DNA of 64,000 nucleotides from an uncultured Polaribacter sp. (GCF_947497125.1 NZ_CANMFI010000005.1:124001-188000), one strand, 5' to 3'; positions 17,349 to 28,421 are shown, counted from the stretch's first letter. Notes: generated by a model from the sequence alone, not told the origin. Numbers and translations: made by a program.

Positions 17349-18671
17349 ATGAAACAAAATAAAAACGGTACTTGGACAAGCTGGAACGAGAATGTAATTT
17401 ATAACTACAAATCTCTTTACACGATAACTTCAGAAAGTGAACTACAAGAGGTTATTAAAAACGCAAAAGAAGTGCGCCTTTTTGGAAGTAAACAATCCTC
17501 TGCAGACATCGCCTCTGGTACCACAACTCTTATCGATATTAAAAGTTACAACAAAATTCTAGCTTTTAATGATGAGCAACATACCGTAACTGTTCAATCT
17601 GGTGTAATTTTAAAAGATTTATTAGAAGCTATTGAAGCAAAAGGATGGTGTATACCGTGTTTGCCAGACATTAATACCATTACCGTTGGTGGAGCGTTAG
17701 CTACAGGTACTCATGGTACAAGTGGTAAATTATTATCTGAATACATGTCTAAATGCAGACTTGTTATGGCAGATGGTTCTATAAAAGAAATCACAGAAAA
17801 AGACGACTTAATGAACGCTGTTCGTGTTTCTTTAGGTGTTTTAGGAATGATGTCTGAAATTACTTTTACCTGTCAGCCAATTTATACATTGCACGTAAAA
17901 GAAAGACCAGAAAGCGATACAGAATGGTTGCCTAAAATTAAGGAGCGTTTAATAAAACACGATTTTTTAAGAATTTTATGGTTACCCCACACCGATAAAG
18001 GGTATGTAATTACAGGAGATAAAATTAATCCTGATACAGATATCGAAGAAAATATGGGCCCTGCCTTTTTGAAACATAGAAGAACAGCTTCGAAAATTTT
18101 ATACAAATACACTCATATTTTTCCTTGGTTAACAGCCATTGCTAATAAAATTTTATACAAAGGTTTTTTTAGTTCAAGTAAAGAACACAAAGGCACTTTA
18201 TACCAAGCGACTGTTACAAAATCTAGAGGTTCTACTCTAGAGTTAGCAGAATGGACAATAGGTTTGGATAAATTTGTAACTGTTTTTGAAGAGTTAAAAA
18301 CAGAAATAAATAAATGGAGTAACAAATCATTTATACACATTCCTATGGATGTTCGTTTTATTCAAAAAGATAGCTCATGGCTAAGTTACGCTTATAATGA
18401 AGACACTGTTACTATGGGTTGTGTTTCTAGAAACGCAGCTACCGCAGATACCTATGAAGCCTTTAAAAGTATTGAAAAAATATTTTTAAAACATGGCGGA
18501 AAACCTCACTGGGGCAAACGTTTTGCTGCCAAAGACGAGGCTCTTTCTAAGGTATATAGTAAATGGGAAGATTTTAAATTATTAAGAAACAACTTAGACC
18601 CTAATAATAAGTTTTTAAACCCTTATTTAGCAAAAATATTTAATGAAAAACAATCTAAGAAAGTTGCCTAA
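17349..18671 (+). CDS. FAD-binding oxidoreductase (D-arabinono-1,4-lactone/alditol oxidase-like)
   Basis: FGSKQSSADI, TVGGALATGTHGTSGK, C-terminal GGKPHWGKRF. Confidence 0.88.
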   Translation: MKQNKNGTWTSWNENVIYNYKSLYTITSESELQEVIKNAKEVRLFGSKQSSADIASGTTTLIDIKSYNKILAFNDEQHTVTVQSGVILKDLLEAIEAKGWCIPCLPDINTITVGGALATGTHGTSGKLLSEYMSKCRLVMADGSIKEITEKDDLMNAVRVSLGVLGMMSEITFTCQPIYTLHVKERPESDTEWLPKIKERLIKHDFLRILWLPHTDKGYVITGDKINPDTDIEENMGPAFLKHRRTASKILYKYTHIFPWLTAIANKILYKGFFSSSKEHKGTLYQATVTKSRGSTLELAEWTIGLDKFVTVFEELKTEINKWSNKSFIHIPMDVRFIQKDSSWLSYAYNEDTVTMGCVSRNAATADTYEAFKSIEKIFLKHGGKPHWGKRFAAKDEALSKVYSKWEDFKLLRNNLDPNNKFLNPYLAKIFNEKQSKKVA

Positions 18672-19311
18672 AGGATTTTTATTCGATTTTGATGGCGTTG
18701 TTGTAAACAGTTTCGAAAGCCACCACTCTGCTTGGAGTAGTGCTTTCGAAGCTCTTTTCAATCAAAAAATTGCTCCTTTCCCAAAAAGTCATGCAGGTAA
18801 ATCTCCCATGTTGATTGCAGAATATTATTGTAGTGTTATTGGTAAAGAAGCACAAACAGCAGAATTATTCTATCTAAAAGACAAACATCTAGACCTTTAT
18901 TTTAAAACCCCAATACTATTGCCCGGTGTTAAGGAATTTACGCGTTTTTTATCAAAAGAAAACATCCCTTATGGCATTGCTAGTAACGCTACAAAACAAT
19001 TTCTTAAAAATAGTATTCATCATTTAAAATTAGATTTTACAACTGTTTTTGGTGTAGAAGATTACATCAAACCAAAACCAGCACCAGAGGCCTATATTAC
19101 ATTAGCAAAAGCTTTGGGTTTTACAAGTAAAGACTTTAAAGACATTTGGGTTTTTGAGGATAGTTTAACTGGTACAAAAGCAGCAAAAGCAGCAGGTATG
19201 ATTCCGATTGGAATTACCACACAATACAATGCAGCAGAATTACAAAATAGCGGAAGTGCCTTGGTTTTTCCAACACTATTAGAAGCGTATCAATACCTTA
19301 CAGAAGACTAA
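18643..19311 (+). CDS. HAD family hydrolase (beta-phosphoglucomutase-like)
   Basis: GFLFDFDGVVVNSFESH, GIASNATKQ, KPKPAPEAYITLAKALG, WVFEDSLTGTKAAKAAGM. Confidence 0.9.
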   Translation: MKNNLRKLPKGFLFDFDGVVVNSFESHHSAWSSAFEALFNQKIAPFPKSHAGKSPMLIAEYYCSVIGKEAQTAELFYLKDKHLDLYFKTPILLPGVKEFTRFLSKENIPYGIASNATKQFLKNSIHHLKLDFTTVFGVEDYIKPKPAPEAYITLAKALGFTSKDFKDIWVFEDSLTGTKAAKAAGMIPIGITTQYNAAELQNSGSALVFPTLLEAYQYLTED

Positions 19312-19312
19312 T

Positions 19313-20998
19313 TTATTTTAAATCTTTTAGTAGTAACTGAATAGATTTTCTACCGTTCCATTCATTTTCATCTAAAGAATATACAATATCAAAATCATTT
19401 TTCACTAAAGTTAATTTGTCCCCCAAATTAAAACCAATAGCGTTAAAGGTGTTTTTATTATCCCCTTGAAAAACATTTAATTTAAGATGATTTTTATCTG
19501 CACCAACTTGTTTACCATACCCATTATCTCTAACACAGGTAGTTTTAAAAGTTGGTTTCATATTCATAGGACCAAATGGCGCCATTTGCGCAATAATTCT
19601 AAAAAATTTAGGGGTAATTTCTGATAAATCAATTTCTGAATCAATAAAAACCTCTTCTGTTAATAATTTTTTATCGATTGTTTTGGCAACTACTTCTTCA
19701 AATTTAGCTTTAAATTTATCATAGTTTTCTGGCAACATTGTTAACCCTGCAGCATATTTATGACCACCAAACTGCTCTACATATTCGCTACAGGCTTCTA
19801 AAGCATTATACACATCAAAACCTTTTACAGATCTTGCAGAGGCGGCTAACTTAGTACCACTTTTTGTAAAAACAAGTGTTGGTCTGTAATATTTTTCTAT
19901 CAATCTAGAGGCAACAATACCAATCACCCCTTTGTGCCAATCTTCTTGATAAACTACCGAAGAAAAACGTTCTTCTTCATCATTATCAATAATTTGTATT
20001 AAAGCTTCATTGGTTATTTTTTTATCTAAATCTTTTCTGTCTGCATTAAAAATCTCTATAGAAGCGGCAAAATCTAAAGCTGTTTCAAAATCCATTTCAG
20101 TTAATAGTTCAACAGCATAATTACCATGTTTCATTCTACCTGCAGCATTTATTCTTGGTGCTACTATAAAAACAACATCTGTTATTGTTAATACTGTTTT
20201 TTTAGTTTGATTAATTATTGCTTTAATACCATTTCTGGGCGCATCATTTATAACCTGTAAGCCAAAATAAGCCAATACCCTATTTTCTCCGTTCATTGGC
20301 ACAATATCTGCAGCGATGGCAGTAGCAACCAAATCTAAATAAGGCAAAAAATGAGCAATGGATTGGTTTCTAGAAACCCCCAATGCCTGAATTAATTTAA
20401 ACCCAACACCACAACCACATAATTCATCAAAAGGATAATTACAATCTACTCTTTTAGCATTTAAAACAGCAACTGCTTTAGGTAATGTTTCTCCTGGCTT
20501 ATGATGATCGCAAATAATAAAATCTATATTTTTTTGAGAAGCATACGCTACTTTATCTATGGCTTTTATGCCACAATCTAAGGCAATAATTAACGAAAAA
20601 TCATTGTCATGTGCATAATCGATACCCATATAAGAAATACCGTAACCTTCTGCATACCTATCTGGTATATAAGTAGATACTTGTGTATGAATTGTCTTTA
20701 AATAAGATGACACTAGAGAAACTGCAGTAGTGCCATCTACATCATAATCTCCATAAATTAAAATATTTTCTTTATTGGCAATTGCTTTTTCAATTCTTTC
20801 AACAGCCAAGTCCATATCTTTCATCAAAAAAGGATTGTGAATGGACTCTAAACTTGGTCTAAAATAATTTTTAGCAGCTTCGAAAGTGTCTATTTTTCGT
20901 TGGCAAAGTATTTTTGCTATCGCAGTGTCTACCTGAAGTTCTTTTGCTAATTGCTGTACTTTATTAGTATCTATATCTTCTTGAAAAGTCCATCTCAT
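19313..20998 (-). CDS. recJ: Single-stranded-DNA-specific exonuclease RecJ
   Basis: ILIYGDYDVDGTTAVSLV, ICDHHKPGETLP, DLVATAIAADIVPM, GGHKYAAGLTM. Confidence 0.95.
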   Translation of the reverse strand: MRWTFQEDIDTNKVQQLAKELQVDTAIAKILCQRKIDTFEAAKNYFRPSLESIHNPFLMKDMDLAVERIEKAIANKENILIYGDYDVDGTTAVSLVSSYLKTIHTQVSTYIPDRYAEGYGISYMGIDYAHDNDFSLIIALDCGIKAIDKVAYASQKNIDFIICDHHKPGETLPKAVAVLNAKRVDCNYPFDELCGCGVGFKLIQALGVSRNQSIAHFLPYLDLVATAIAADIVPMNGENRVLAYFGLQVINDAPRNGIKAIINQTKKTVLTITDVVFIVAPRINAAGRMKHGNYAVELLTEMDFETALDFAASIEIFNADRKDLDKKITNEALIQIIDNDEEERFSSVVYQEDWHKGVIGIVASRLIEKYYRPTLVFTKSGTKLAASARSVKGFDVYNALEACSEYVEQFGGHKYAAGLTMLPENYDKFKAKFEEVVAKTIDKKLLTEEVFIDSEIDLSEITPKFFRIIAQMAPFGPMNMKPTFKTTCVRDNGYGKQVGADKNHLKLNVFQGDNKNTFNAIGFNLGDKLTLVKNDFDIVYSLDENEWNGRKSIQLLLKDLK

Positions 20999-21018
20999 AG
21001 CAATTAAAATCGTTTTAA

Positions 21019-21447
21019 TTAAAGCGTATTATGTAAAAATATTTCAGTTTTAACAGTTGCAAATTGACGAAACATTTCCATCACTCCACAATATTTGGTA
21101 ACAGATAAGTTTACTGCTTTTTGTATTTTTTCTGGCTGTAAGTCGTCTGCTGTAAAGTGATAATCTACTTTTACTTCATTATAAAACTTAGGGTGTTCTT
21201 CTGTTAATTCTGCGGTAACAATAATTTTAAAATCTGCTACTTCTGCACGCATTTTCTTTAAAAGTGCTACTACATCTAACCCAGAACAGCCTGCTAAAGA
21301 AGATAACATTAATGCTTTGGGCGCAAAACCAACCAAACTACCATTATCATCTGCATTATTAAACATTGTTAACTTGTGTTCACTTGGGTTATTAGATTCA
21401 AATTCGTTATTTTTTACCCATGTTGTTGTTACTAAGTTTGATGCCAT
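21019..21447 (-). CDS. OsmC family protein
   Basis: APKALMLSSLAGCSGLDVVALLKKMR, SVTKYCGVMEMFRQ. Confidence 0.9.
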   Translation of the reverse strand: MASNLVTTTWVKNNEFESNNPSEHKLTMFNNADDNGSLVGFAPKALMLSSLAGCSGLDVVALLKKMRAEVADFKIIVTAELTEEHPKFYNEVKVDYHFTADDLQPEKIQKAVNLSVTKYCGVMEMFRQFATVKTEIFLHNTL

Positions 21448-21539
21448 ATAGAATCTTTTTTTGTAGATTTTTAAAAATTGTTATCGTATTTCGTACTTTT
21501 ATACAAAAGTATGAAAACACGTTGAAGATACTACTTAAA

Positions 21540-21805
21540 ATATGTAAAACTGTGCCCTCAAAAAAATGTTTATTTTTTTCATTAATATTATTGATCTCTA
21601 GTTTTGTGCAATCACAAACCAATAATCCTCCCTCTATTTCAGCTATTGGATAATCACTTTTTAAACAAGTACTGCATCAGAAGCTTGGAACGGAATATAC
21701 CAAGGCAAATTACTACCTGCAAACACCTATTGGTTTCAAGTAATTATTAACGATGTTAATGGAAGTATAATTAACAAAAACGGAAGTTTTAGTTTGGTCC
21801 GCTAA
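21540..21805 (+). pseudogene. Relic of a T9SS type B sorting-domain (gliding-motility-like) protein: signal peptide piece plus C-terminal tail only
   Basis: SKKCLFFSLILLISSFVQSQTNNPPSISAIG* followed in another frame by TSTASEAWNGIYQGKLLPANTYWFQVIINDVNGSIINKNGSFSLVR*. Confidence 0.65.
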
Positions 21806-21878
21806 CCATTTTCTTCAATTTTATTTATTGTAAAGTTAAAAAATAGATATCTTTATAACCAACAATATACATAAAACT

Positions 21879-22481
21879 ATGCCATTAGTAACACCTTTAG
21901 AAGCCACTCATGATTTAGAAACTAAGAAGTTAGCCGAATTTTTTAATGAAACACTGGGTTTTTGTCCCAATTCTGTTTTAACAATGCAACACAGGCCCGA
22001 AATATCGAAAGCATTTATCAACTTAAACAAAGCAGTTATGGCAAACCAAGGCCGAGTAACTTCTGCATTAAAGAGAATGATTGCTTGGGTTTCTAGTAAT
22101 GCAACGGGTTGTAGATATTGCCAAGCACACGCAATTAGAGCTGCAGAACGTTATGGCGCAGAACAAGAAAAGTTAGATAATATTTGGAATTACAAAACAC
22201 ATTCAGCTTTTTCTGATGCCGAAAGAGCTGCTTTAAATTTTTCGCTAGCAGCATCTATGGTGCCTAATGCAGTAAATTTAGAAATAAAAGAAGCTCTTTA
22301 CAAGTATTGGAATGAAGGTGAAATTGTAGAAATGTTAGGCGTAATTTCTCTCTTTGGATATTTAAATAGATGGAACGATTCTATGGGAACTACATTAGAA
22401 GAAGACGCTATTGATAGTGGTAACCAGTATTTAGGAAAACATGGTTTTAATGTTGGCAAACACAATGGCTCTAAATACTAA
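21879..22481 (+). CDS. Carboxymuconolactone decarboxylase/peroxidase-like (AhpD-like) protein
   Basis: AWVSSNATGCRYCQAHAIRAAERYG (CxxC...H motif). Confidence 0.85.
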   Translation: MPLVTPLEATHDLETKKLAEFFNETLGFCPNSVLTMQHRPEISKAFINLNKAVMANQGRVTSALKRMIAWVSSNATGCRYCQAHAIRAAERYGAEQEKLDNIWNYKTHSAFSDAERAALNFSLAASMVPNAVNLEIKEALYKYWNEGEIVEMLGVISLFGYLNRWNDSMGTTLEEDAIDSGNQYLGKHGFNVGKHNGSKY

Positions 22482-22590
22482 TACAAACTAGTAAAGCTTG
22501 CTTTTTAAATATCACTTCTCTTTAACATTTATTTAAGAAAACCTCTTTTTAGTTTTCTTAAATTCGGAAACTCTTAATTTATAAATAATA

Positions 22591-25086
22591 ATGATGATAA
22601 AAAACTTACTCTCTAAATTAGTTTTAGTTCTTTTTGTACTAGGTTTTTCTTCTGAAGTTGATGCTCAATTTTGGAAAAAAAAGAAAAAAGAACCGGTAAA
22701 ATCTACCCAAAAACCAAAAGAAAAGCCAGAAAAAGGCGCTTTAAAACCTTACAGTAAAGTGGTTACAAAAGACCACAAAACAGACCAAGGACTTTTTAAA
22801 GTACATGTAAAAAATGATGAATACCTTTTCGAAATACCAGACTCTCTATTAAAAAGAGAAATGTTAATGGTTACTAGAATTGCTAAAACAGCCAATGGCA
22901 TAGGCTTTGGCGGTGGAAAAACAAACACACAAGTACTTCGTTGGGAAAAGAAAAACAAACAAATTCTTTTAAGAATAGTTTCTCATGATATTGTTGCAGA
23001 TACTATTTTACCTGTACACGAAGCAGTGGTAAACTCTAACTTAGAACCTATCTTATTTTCTTTTCCTATTAAAGCGATTAGTAAAGACTCTACAGCAACT
23101 GTAATAGATGCAACGTCTTTATTTGCTACAGACATTAAACCATTAGGTTTCCCTGGTTATTACAGAAAAAGATACGCTGTAACCAGAATGGACAAAGACC
23201 GCTCTTACATTGATAGAGTAAGCAGCTACCCAAAAAACATAGAAGTAAGACATGTAAAAACCTACTTTGCAAGCAAAGCACCTTCAAACAGCGCTCTAGG
23301 CTCTATTACACTAGAAATGAGTAATTCAATGATTTTATTACCTAAAGTACCTATGAAACGTAGGTATTTTGATGAACGTGTTGGATGGTTTGCTCGCGGA
23401 CAAACTGATTATGGTTTAGAGGCTCAAAAAAGTAAAACTGTTACTTATTTAGATAGATATCGTTTAGAAGTTAAAGACGAAGACATCGAAAAGTTTAAAC
23501 GAGGAGAATTGGTAGAACCTAAAAAACAAATTGTTTATTATGTAGATAGAGCAACACCAGAAGAATGGGTGCCATACATTATACAAGGTGTAAATGACTG
23601 GCAAGTTGCTTTTGAAGCTGCCGGATTTAAAAATGCAATTGTTGCTAAAAGAGCACCTACTAAAGAGGAAGATCCAGAATATAGCCCAGAAGATATTAGA
23701 TATTCTGTAATTAGATATTTAGCATCGCCAATACCTAATGCAAACGGCCCTCACGTGAGTGACCCGCGTTCTGGTGAAATATTAGAATCAGATATTAACT
23801 GGTATCACAATGTAATGTCTTTATTGCACAATTGGTTTTTCATTCAAACGGCAGCGATCAATCCAGAGGCAAGAGGCAACAATTTTAAGACAGAAACCAT
23901 GGGCGAATTAATTAAATTTGTTTCCTCTCATGAATTAGGTCATACTTTAGGATTACCCCATAACATGGGTAGCTCTACTGCTTACCCAGTAGATTCTTTA
24001 CGTTCTGCTACTTTTACTAAAAAATATGGTACAGCGCCTTCTATTATGGATTACGCTCGTTTTAACTACATAGCACAACCAGAAGATAAAGGTGTTGCCT
24101 TAATGCCAAATATTGGTGTGTATGATAAATATGCCATTTCTTGGGGATACAGACCTATATTAGATACTGATGCCAAAGACGAAAAACCAATCTTAGATTC
24201 TTGGATTTTGAAACATGAGGGAGACTTAATGTATCGCTTTGGACACCAACAAGCTGGTGGCGTAGTAGACCCAAGTTCTCAAACAGAAGATTTAGGTGAT
24301 GATGCTATGAAAGCTTCTTACTATGGAATTAAAAATTTGAAAAGAATTTTACCTCGATTGGAAGAATGGACTGCTGAAAAAGGAGAGAATTACGATGATT
24401 TATCTACTATGTACGGGCAAGTATTAAGTCAGTTTAACAGATACATGGGACATGTAACCGCAAATATTGGTGGTGTGTATGAATTTTATAAAACAACAGA
24501 CCAAGAAGGTGCAGTTTACACTCATGTAAATAAAGCCAAGCAAAAGGAGGCTTTACAATTTGTTATTGCAGAGTTGTTTAAAACACCTACTTGGATGTTA
24601 GATAAAAATATCTTTAGCAAAACAGAGTTTTCTGGTTCTGTAGAAAGAGTAAGAGGCTTACAAGCAAGAACAGTAAACAATATTTTAGATGCTGGTAGAA
24701 TGGCTCGTATGATTGAAAACGAAACCATTAATGGTTCTAAATCATATTCTTTAGTAAGTATGATGAATGATTTACGCCGTGGTATTTGGTCTGAAATTTA
24801 TGCAGGTAAATCTTTAGACACCTACAGACGTAACCTACAAAGAGCATACCTAGACCGATTAGATTACTTGTTAAACACAGCAAAAGATCAAAGAGGCGCA
24901 AACAGTGGCTACTTCAAACAATCAGGTATTACGTTAAATCAATCAGATATTAAATCTGTTGTAAGAGGCGAACTTAAACGCTTACAAAAAGATGTAAAAG
25001 CAGCATCTAACAGAGGAAATACTTTAACGCGTTACCACTTAAAGGATGTTGTAGATAGAATAGATACAATTTTAGATCCTAAGTAA
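22591..25086 (+). CDS. Exported zinc-dependent metalloprotease (DUF5117/DUF5118-type)
   Basis: Signal peptide, SSHELGHTLGLPHNMGSS zincin motif, APSIMDYARFNY Met-turn. Confidence 0.9.
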   Translation: MMIKNLLSKLVLVLFVLGFSSEVDAQFWKKKKKEPVKSTQKPKEKPEKGALKPYSKVVTKDHKTDQGLFKVHVKNDEYLFEIPDSLLKREMLMVTRIAKTANGIGFGGGKTNTQVLRWEKKNKQILLRIVSHDIVADTILPVHEAVVNSNLEPILFSFPIKAISKDSTATVIDATSLFATDIKPLGFPGYYRKRYAVTRMDKDRSYIDRVSSYPKNIEVRHVKTYFASKAPSNSALGSITLEMSNSMILLPKVPMKRRYFDERVGWFARGQTDYGLEAQKSKTVTYLDRYRLEVKDEDIEKFKRGELVEPKKQIVYYVDRATPEEWVPYIIQGVNDWQVAFEAAGFKNAIVAKRAPTKEEDPEYSPEDIRYSVIRYLASPIPNANGPHVSDPRSGEILESDINWYHNVMSLLHNWFFIQTAAINPEARGNNFKTETMGELIKFVSSHELGHTLGLPHNMGSSTAYPVDSLRSATFTKKYGTAPSIMDYARFNYIAQPEDKGVALMPNIGVYDKYAISWGYRPILDTDAKDEKPILDSWILKHEGDLMYRFGHQQAGGVVDPSSQTEDLGDDAMKASYYGIKNLKRILPRLEEWTAEKGENYDDLSTMYGQVLSQFNRYMGHVTANIGGVYEFYKTTDQEGAVYTHVNKAKQKEALQFVIAELFKTPTWMLDKNIFSKTEFSGSVERVRGLQARTVNNILDAGRMARMIENETINGSKSYSLVSMMNDLRRGIWSEIYAGKSLDTYRRNLQRAYLDRLDYLLNTAKDQRGANSGYFKQSGITLNQSDIKSVVRGELKRLQKDVKAASNRGNTLTRYHLKDVVDRIDTILDPK

Positions 25087-25106
25087 TTAAAATAGAGCTT
25101 ATATTA

Positions 25107-25143
25107 AAGCCCCTTGCTATTTTTAAAATAGCAAGGGGCTTTC
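25107..25143 (+). terminator. Rho-independent terminator
   Basis: AAGCCCCTTGCTATTTTTAAAATAGCAAGGGGCTTTCTTT. Confidence 0.8.
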
Positions 25144-25195
25144 TTTACATACAAACTTATAAAAAGTATACTATATTTACAGAATATTATTTTTT

Positions 25196-26146
25196 ATGAA
25201 TCCCACTTTACTATCTTCTCCTTTACAAGGTTTTACAGATTATAAATTTAGAAATGCTTTTCATCATTTTTTTGGTGGTATAGACACTTTTTACTCGCCA
25301 TACATTAGATTGAATGGTAAGATGGTAATAAAAAACTCTTACCAAAAAGACCTTTTAATAGAAAACAATACTACTTTAGAAGTAATACCGCAAATAATAA
25401 CTAATGATGTAGATGAATTTCTGTTTGTTGCAAAATACATAAGAGAATTAGGATACAAAGAATTAAACTGGAATCTTGGTTGCCCCTACCCAATGGTTAC
25501 AAAACGCGGAATGGGCTCTGGATTAATTAATGATTTTGAAAAAATAGACAACATTCTAAATCGGGTACATAATGAATCTGATGTTTTAGTATCTATGAAA
25601 ATGAGGATGGGCTATGAAAAAGCAGATGAAATTTTATCTGTATTGCCTGTTTTAGACAAATATCCTCTTAAAAACATTGCAATTCATGCTAGAATTGGAA
25701 AACAATTGTACAAAGGCGGAACCGATTTAGAAGCTTTTCAAAAATGTTTAGACAATAGCAAACATACAATGTATTACAACGGAGACATTACCTCTGTAAC
25801 GGCTTTTAAAAAGTTACAAGATCGGTTTCCCAAAATAGATCACTGGATGATAGGACGCGGTCTTATTGCAGATCCTTTTTTACCAAGCATGATTAAAAAC
25901 AATACCACCGACTACCCTAAAAATAGATTTGCTATTTTTAATGATTTTCACGATCGCATTTACCAAGAATATGATGCCGCTCTCTCTGGCCCAACACCCA
26001 TAAAAATGAAAATGCTTGGTTTTTGGGAGTATTTTTCTAAAAGTTTTGCAAACCCACAAAAGACCTACAAAAAGATTAAAAAAGCTCAAAACCCAAAAAA
26101 CTACTCTATTGCAGTAAAAGAAATTTTTAAGGAAGCACAAAACTAG
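25196..26146 (+). CDS. tRNA-dihydrouridine synthase family protein
   Basis: LLSSPLQGFTDYKFRNAF, NWNLGCPYPMVTKRGMGSGL, VSMKMRMGYE, MIGRGLIADPFL. Confidence 0.9.
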   Translation: MNPTLLSSPLQGFTDYKFRNAFHHFFGGIDTFYSPYIRLNGKMVIKNSYQKDLLIENNTTLEVIPQIITNDVDEFLFVAKYIRELGYKELNWNLGCPYPMVTKRGMGSGLINDFEKIDNILNRVHNESDVLVSMKMRMGYEKADEILSVLPVLDKYPLKNIAIHARIGKQLYKGGTDLEAFQKCLDNSKHTMYYNGDITSVTAFKKLQDRFPKIDHWMIGRGLIADPFLPSMIKNNTTDYPKNRFAIFNDFHDRIYQEYDAALSGPTPIKMKMLGFWEYFSKSFANPQKTYKKIKKAQNPKNYSIAVKEIFKEAQN

Positions 26147-26162
26147 TAGCTACTTAATCTTT

Positions 26163-27785
26163 TTATTTTGATGAAGATTCTGCATTAAACTCATTTAATA
26201 CGGTTACAATTGCAGCATCTATTTTTTCTTTATCGATGTTGTAAGTCGGATTTAAACCTTTCTTATCAGGAAAATTCTCGATAGTTACTGTGGTTGAAGG
26301 GAAAGCAAAATCAACCCCTAAATTTTTGGCTAACTTAACAATGGCAATGTGCAATCTGTGTTTAGAGGATTGTTCTGTACCCCAAGCCAAACTTTTAAAA
26401 TAGACATTTACCATTACTAATAAAGCAGAATCACCAAAGCCTGTAAACTCTACATTATAAGAATCAGACCTTGTTTCTGGATGTGCAATAATAATCTCTC
26501 TAACACCTGTTACAAAAGCTTCTATTAACTCTGGTGGTGTATCATAACGCAAGCCTAAATTTGTATTGTAACGTCTAAATAAACGCAAACCTTTATTATT
26601 TATAACAATCTCAGACAACCTACTATTTGGTATTTGATATACAGAAGTATCTGCTGCTCTAACCGTAGTAGACCTAAAACCAACTTTTTCTACGGTTCCA
26701 GAAAATTCAGATGCTTCTATCCAATCTTCTATATGAAAAGGCTTGTCTAAAAAAATCATAATGGTACCTATTAGATTCTTTACCGTGTCTTGAGACGCTA
26801 ATGCAAAGGCCAAACCACCAATAGTAGCTCCTGCTAATAAGGTAGTTGTATCTACACCAAATAAAACCAATAATCTAAAAATACCAACCACTATTACTAA
26901 ACCTTTAAACAGGCTGTTTAAAATAGGCACTAATTGATCGTCTAACCGACCATGCGTTCTTTCTGTAAAATCTGAATAAATTTGCATGATAACTTGCACT
27001 AATTTCAGAAAAACATAAATCCAAAAAACAGTTTTAGCAATGTTTAAAATTAAAAACACCCATGTATTGATTCCCAAACTAAATTGAAGTGATGGAAATA
27101 TTTTGATGAAAAATGCAACCACAATTAATAAACTAATTGGGTGCGCTAACTTTTTTAACACCTTATTTACCTCTAAATTAGAATGTTTAGTTAATAACAT
27201 CTGTATTTTTTTTAGCACAAAAAAGGCAACTCGCTTGCTAATAAAAAACAAAAAACCTGCAAAGACAAATAGCAATAATAAACCTAGCAATTGCCAAAAT
27301 TCAAAGCCTCCAACTTTTTGATGACCAAACACAGGTATAATTTGCTGTAATTTTTGAATGTACCAAGGAAAAACCTCTTTGTACAATGCCTCTAAACTAG
27401 CTATTGTTTCTGCAGAATAATACCAGTTATCTTCTATTTTTTCTACATAAATAGAAGGCATTCTTTGCGGAAAAAGCACGTATTTAAAACTTGATGAATA
27501 CCCAACACTATCTTTATAATTTGCAGTTTTAGGTATTTTATTTAAATCTACAAAGAGACCTCTACCATCTAAAATTCTTTTTATTTTAATGGCTTTTTCA
27601 ATTGCCTTACTTTCTGATAACCCAAAAATGGTTTTGGCAGCATTTTTAGCATTGTAAGTTTCTTTTTGCAAGAAATATAAATGGGTATAAATAGTAGCTT
27701 GTGGTGTGCTTAAATCAACTTTAGTAGAATCTTGAGCAATTATAAAAGAAGGTAACAACAGTAGGCACCAAAAGAAATTTTTCAT
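26163..27785 (-). CDS. Mechanosensitive ion channel family protein (MscS-like)
   Basis: GATIGGLAFALASQDTVKNLIGTIMIFLDKPFHIEDWIEASEFSGTVEKVGFRSTTVR. Confidence 0.93.
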   Translation of the reverse strand: MKNFFWCLLLLPSFIIAQDSTKVDLSTPQATIYTHLYFLQKETYNAKNAAKTIFGLSESKAIEKAIKIKRILDGRGLFVDLNKIPKTANYKDSVGYSSSFKYVLFPQRMPSIYVEKIEDNWYYSAETIASLEALYKEVFPWYIQKLQQIIPVFGHQKVGGFEFWQLLGLLLLFVFAGFLFFISKRVAFFVLKKIQMLLTKHSNLEVNKVLKKLAHPISLLIVVAFFIKIFPSLQFSLGINTWVFLILNIAKTVFWIYVFLKLVQVIMQIYSDFTERTHGRLDDQLVPILNSLFKGLVIVVGIFRLLVLFGVDTTTLLAGATIGGLAFALASQDTVKNLIGTIMIFLDKPFHIEDWIEASEFSGTVEKVGFRSTTVRAADTSVYQIPNSRLSEIVINNKGLRLFRRYNTNLGLRYDTPPELIEAFVTGVREIIIAHPETRSDSYNVEFTGFGDSALLVMVNVYFKSLAWGTEQSSKHRLHIAIVKLAKNLGVDFAFPSTTVTIENFPDKKGLNPTYNIDKEKIDAAIVTVLNEFNAESSSK

Positions 27786-27953
27786 CTATTTATATTCTAA
27801 TTATTTAACAAAGAACAAATTTAACTCTTTTCAATTAAAAGTTTGCCAAACAAATACAATTGTTAATTACCTGTTAAAGAAAACTAACTTGTTAAACCTT
27901 TTAAAAATAAACAAGTCAAAGAAGTATATCTAAAAAATTAAAACAAATAAATT

Positions 27954-28421
27954 ATGAAAAAATTAGTAAGTATTTTAAGTTTAGTATTGGCAATAACATT
28001 TGGTGTTCAAGCACAAGAAAAGAAAGATGGTAAGCGTGTAAAATTATCTGAAGAGCAACAAACCAATTTAGCCATAAAAAAAATGACATTGGCTTTAGAT
28101 TTATCTGAAAAACAACAAGCAGAAATTAAGCCTATTTTAATGGCAAAAGCAGCTGAAAGAAAAAGTATGATGGAGCAAAGAAAAGCTGACAGAGAAGCTA
28201 AAAAAAGACCAACAGACTCTGAGGTTTATAAGAAAAGAATGAGTCATTTAGACAATCAAATTGCTATGAAAAAGAAAATGAAGAGTATTTTGAATAAAGA
28301 GCAATTTGAAAAGTTTGAAAAAATGCAAAAACGCAGAAATTTAAAAGAAATGCATCAGAAAAAAAATAAGAAGAAAGGAAAAGGAGATAAAAGAGGTGCT
28401 GAACACAGAGAAAACAATTAG
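27954..28421 (+). CDS. Small exported Lys/Glu-rich helical protein (Spy/CpxP-like/DUF4890-like)
   Basis: Signal peptide VSILSLVLAITFGVQAQ, LDLSEKQQAEIKPI. Confidence 0.6.
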   Translation: MKKLVSILSLVLAITFGVQAQEKKDGKRVKLSEEQQTNLAIKKMTLALDLSEKQQAEIKPILMAKAAERKSMMEQRKADREAKKRPTDSEVYKKRMSHLDNQIAMKKKMKSILNKEQFEKFEKMQKRRNLKEMHQKKNKKKGKGDKRGAEHRENN

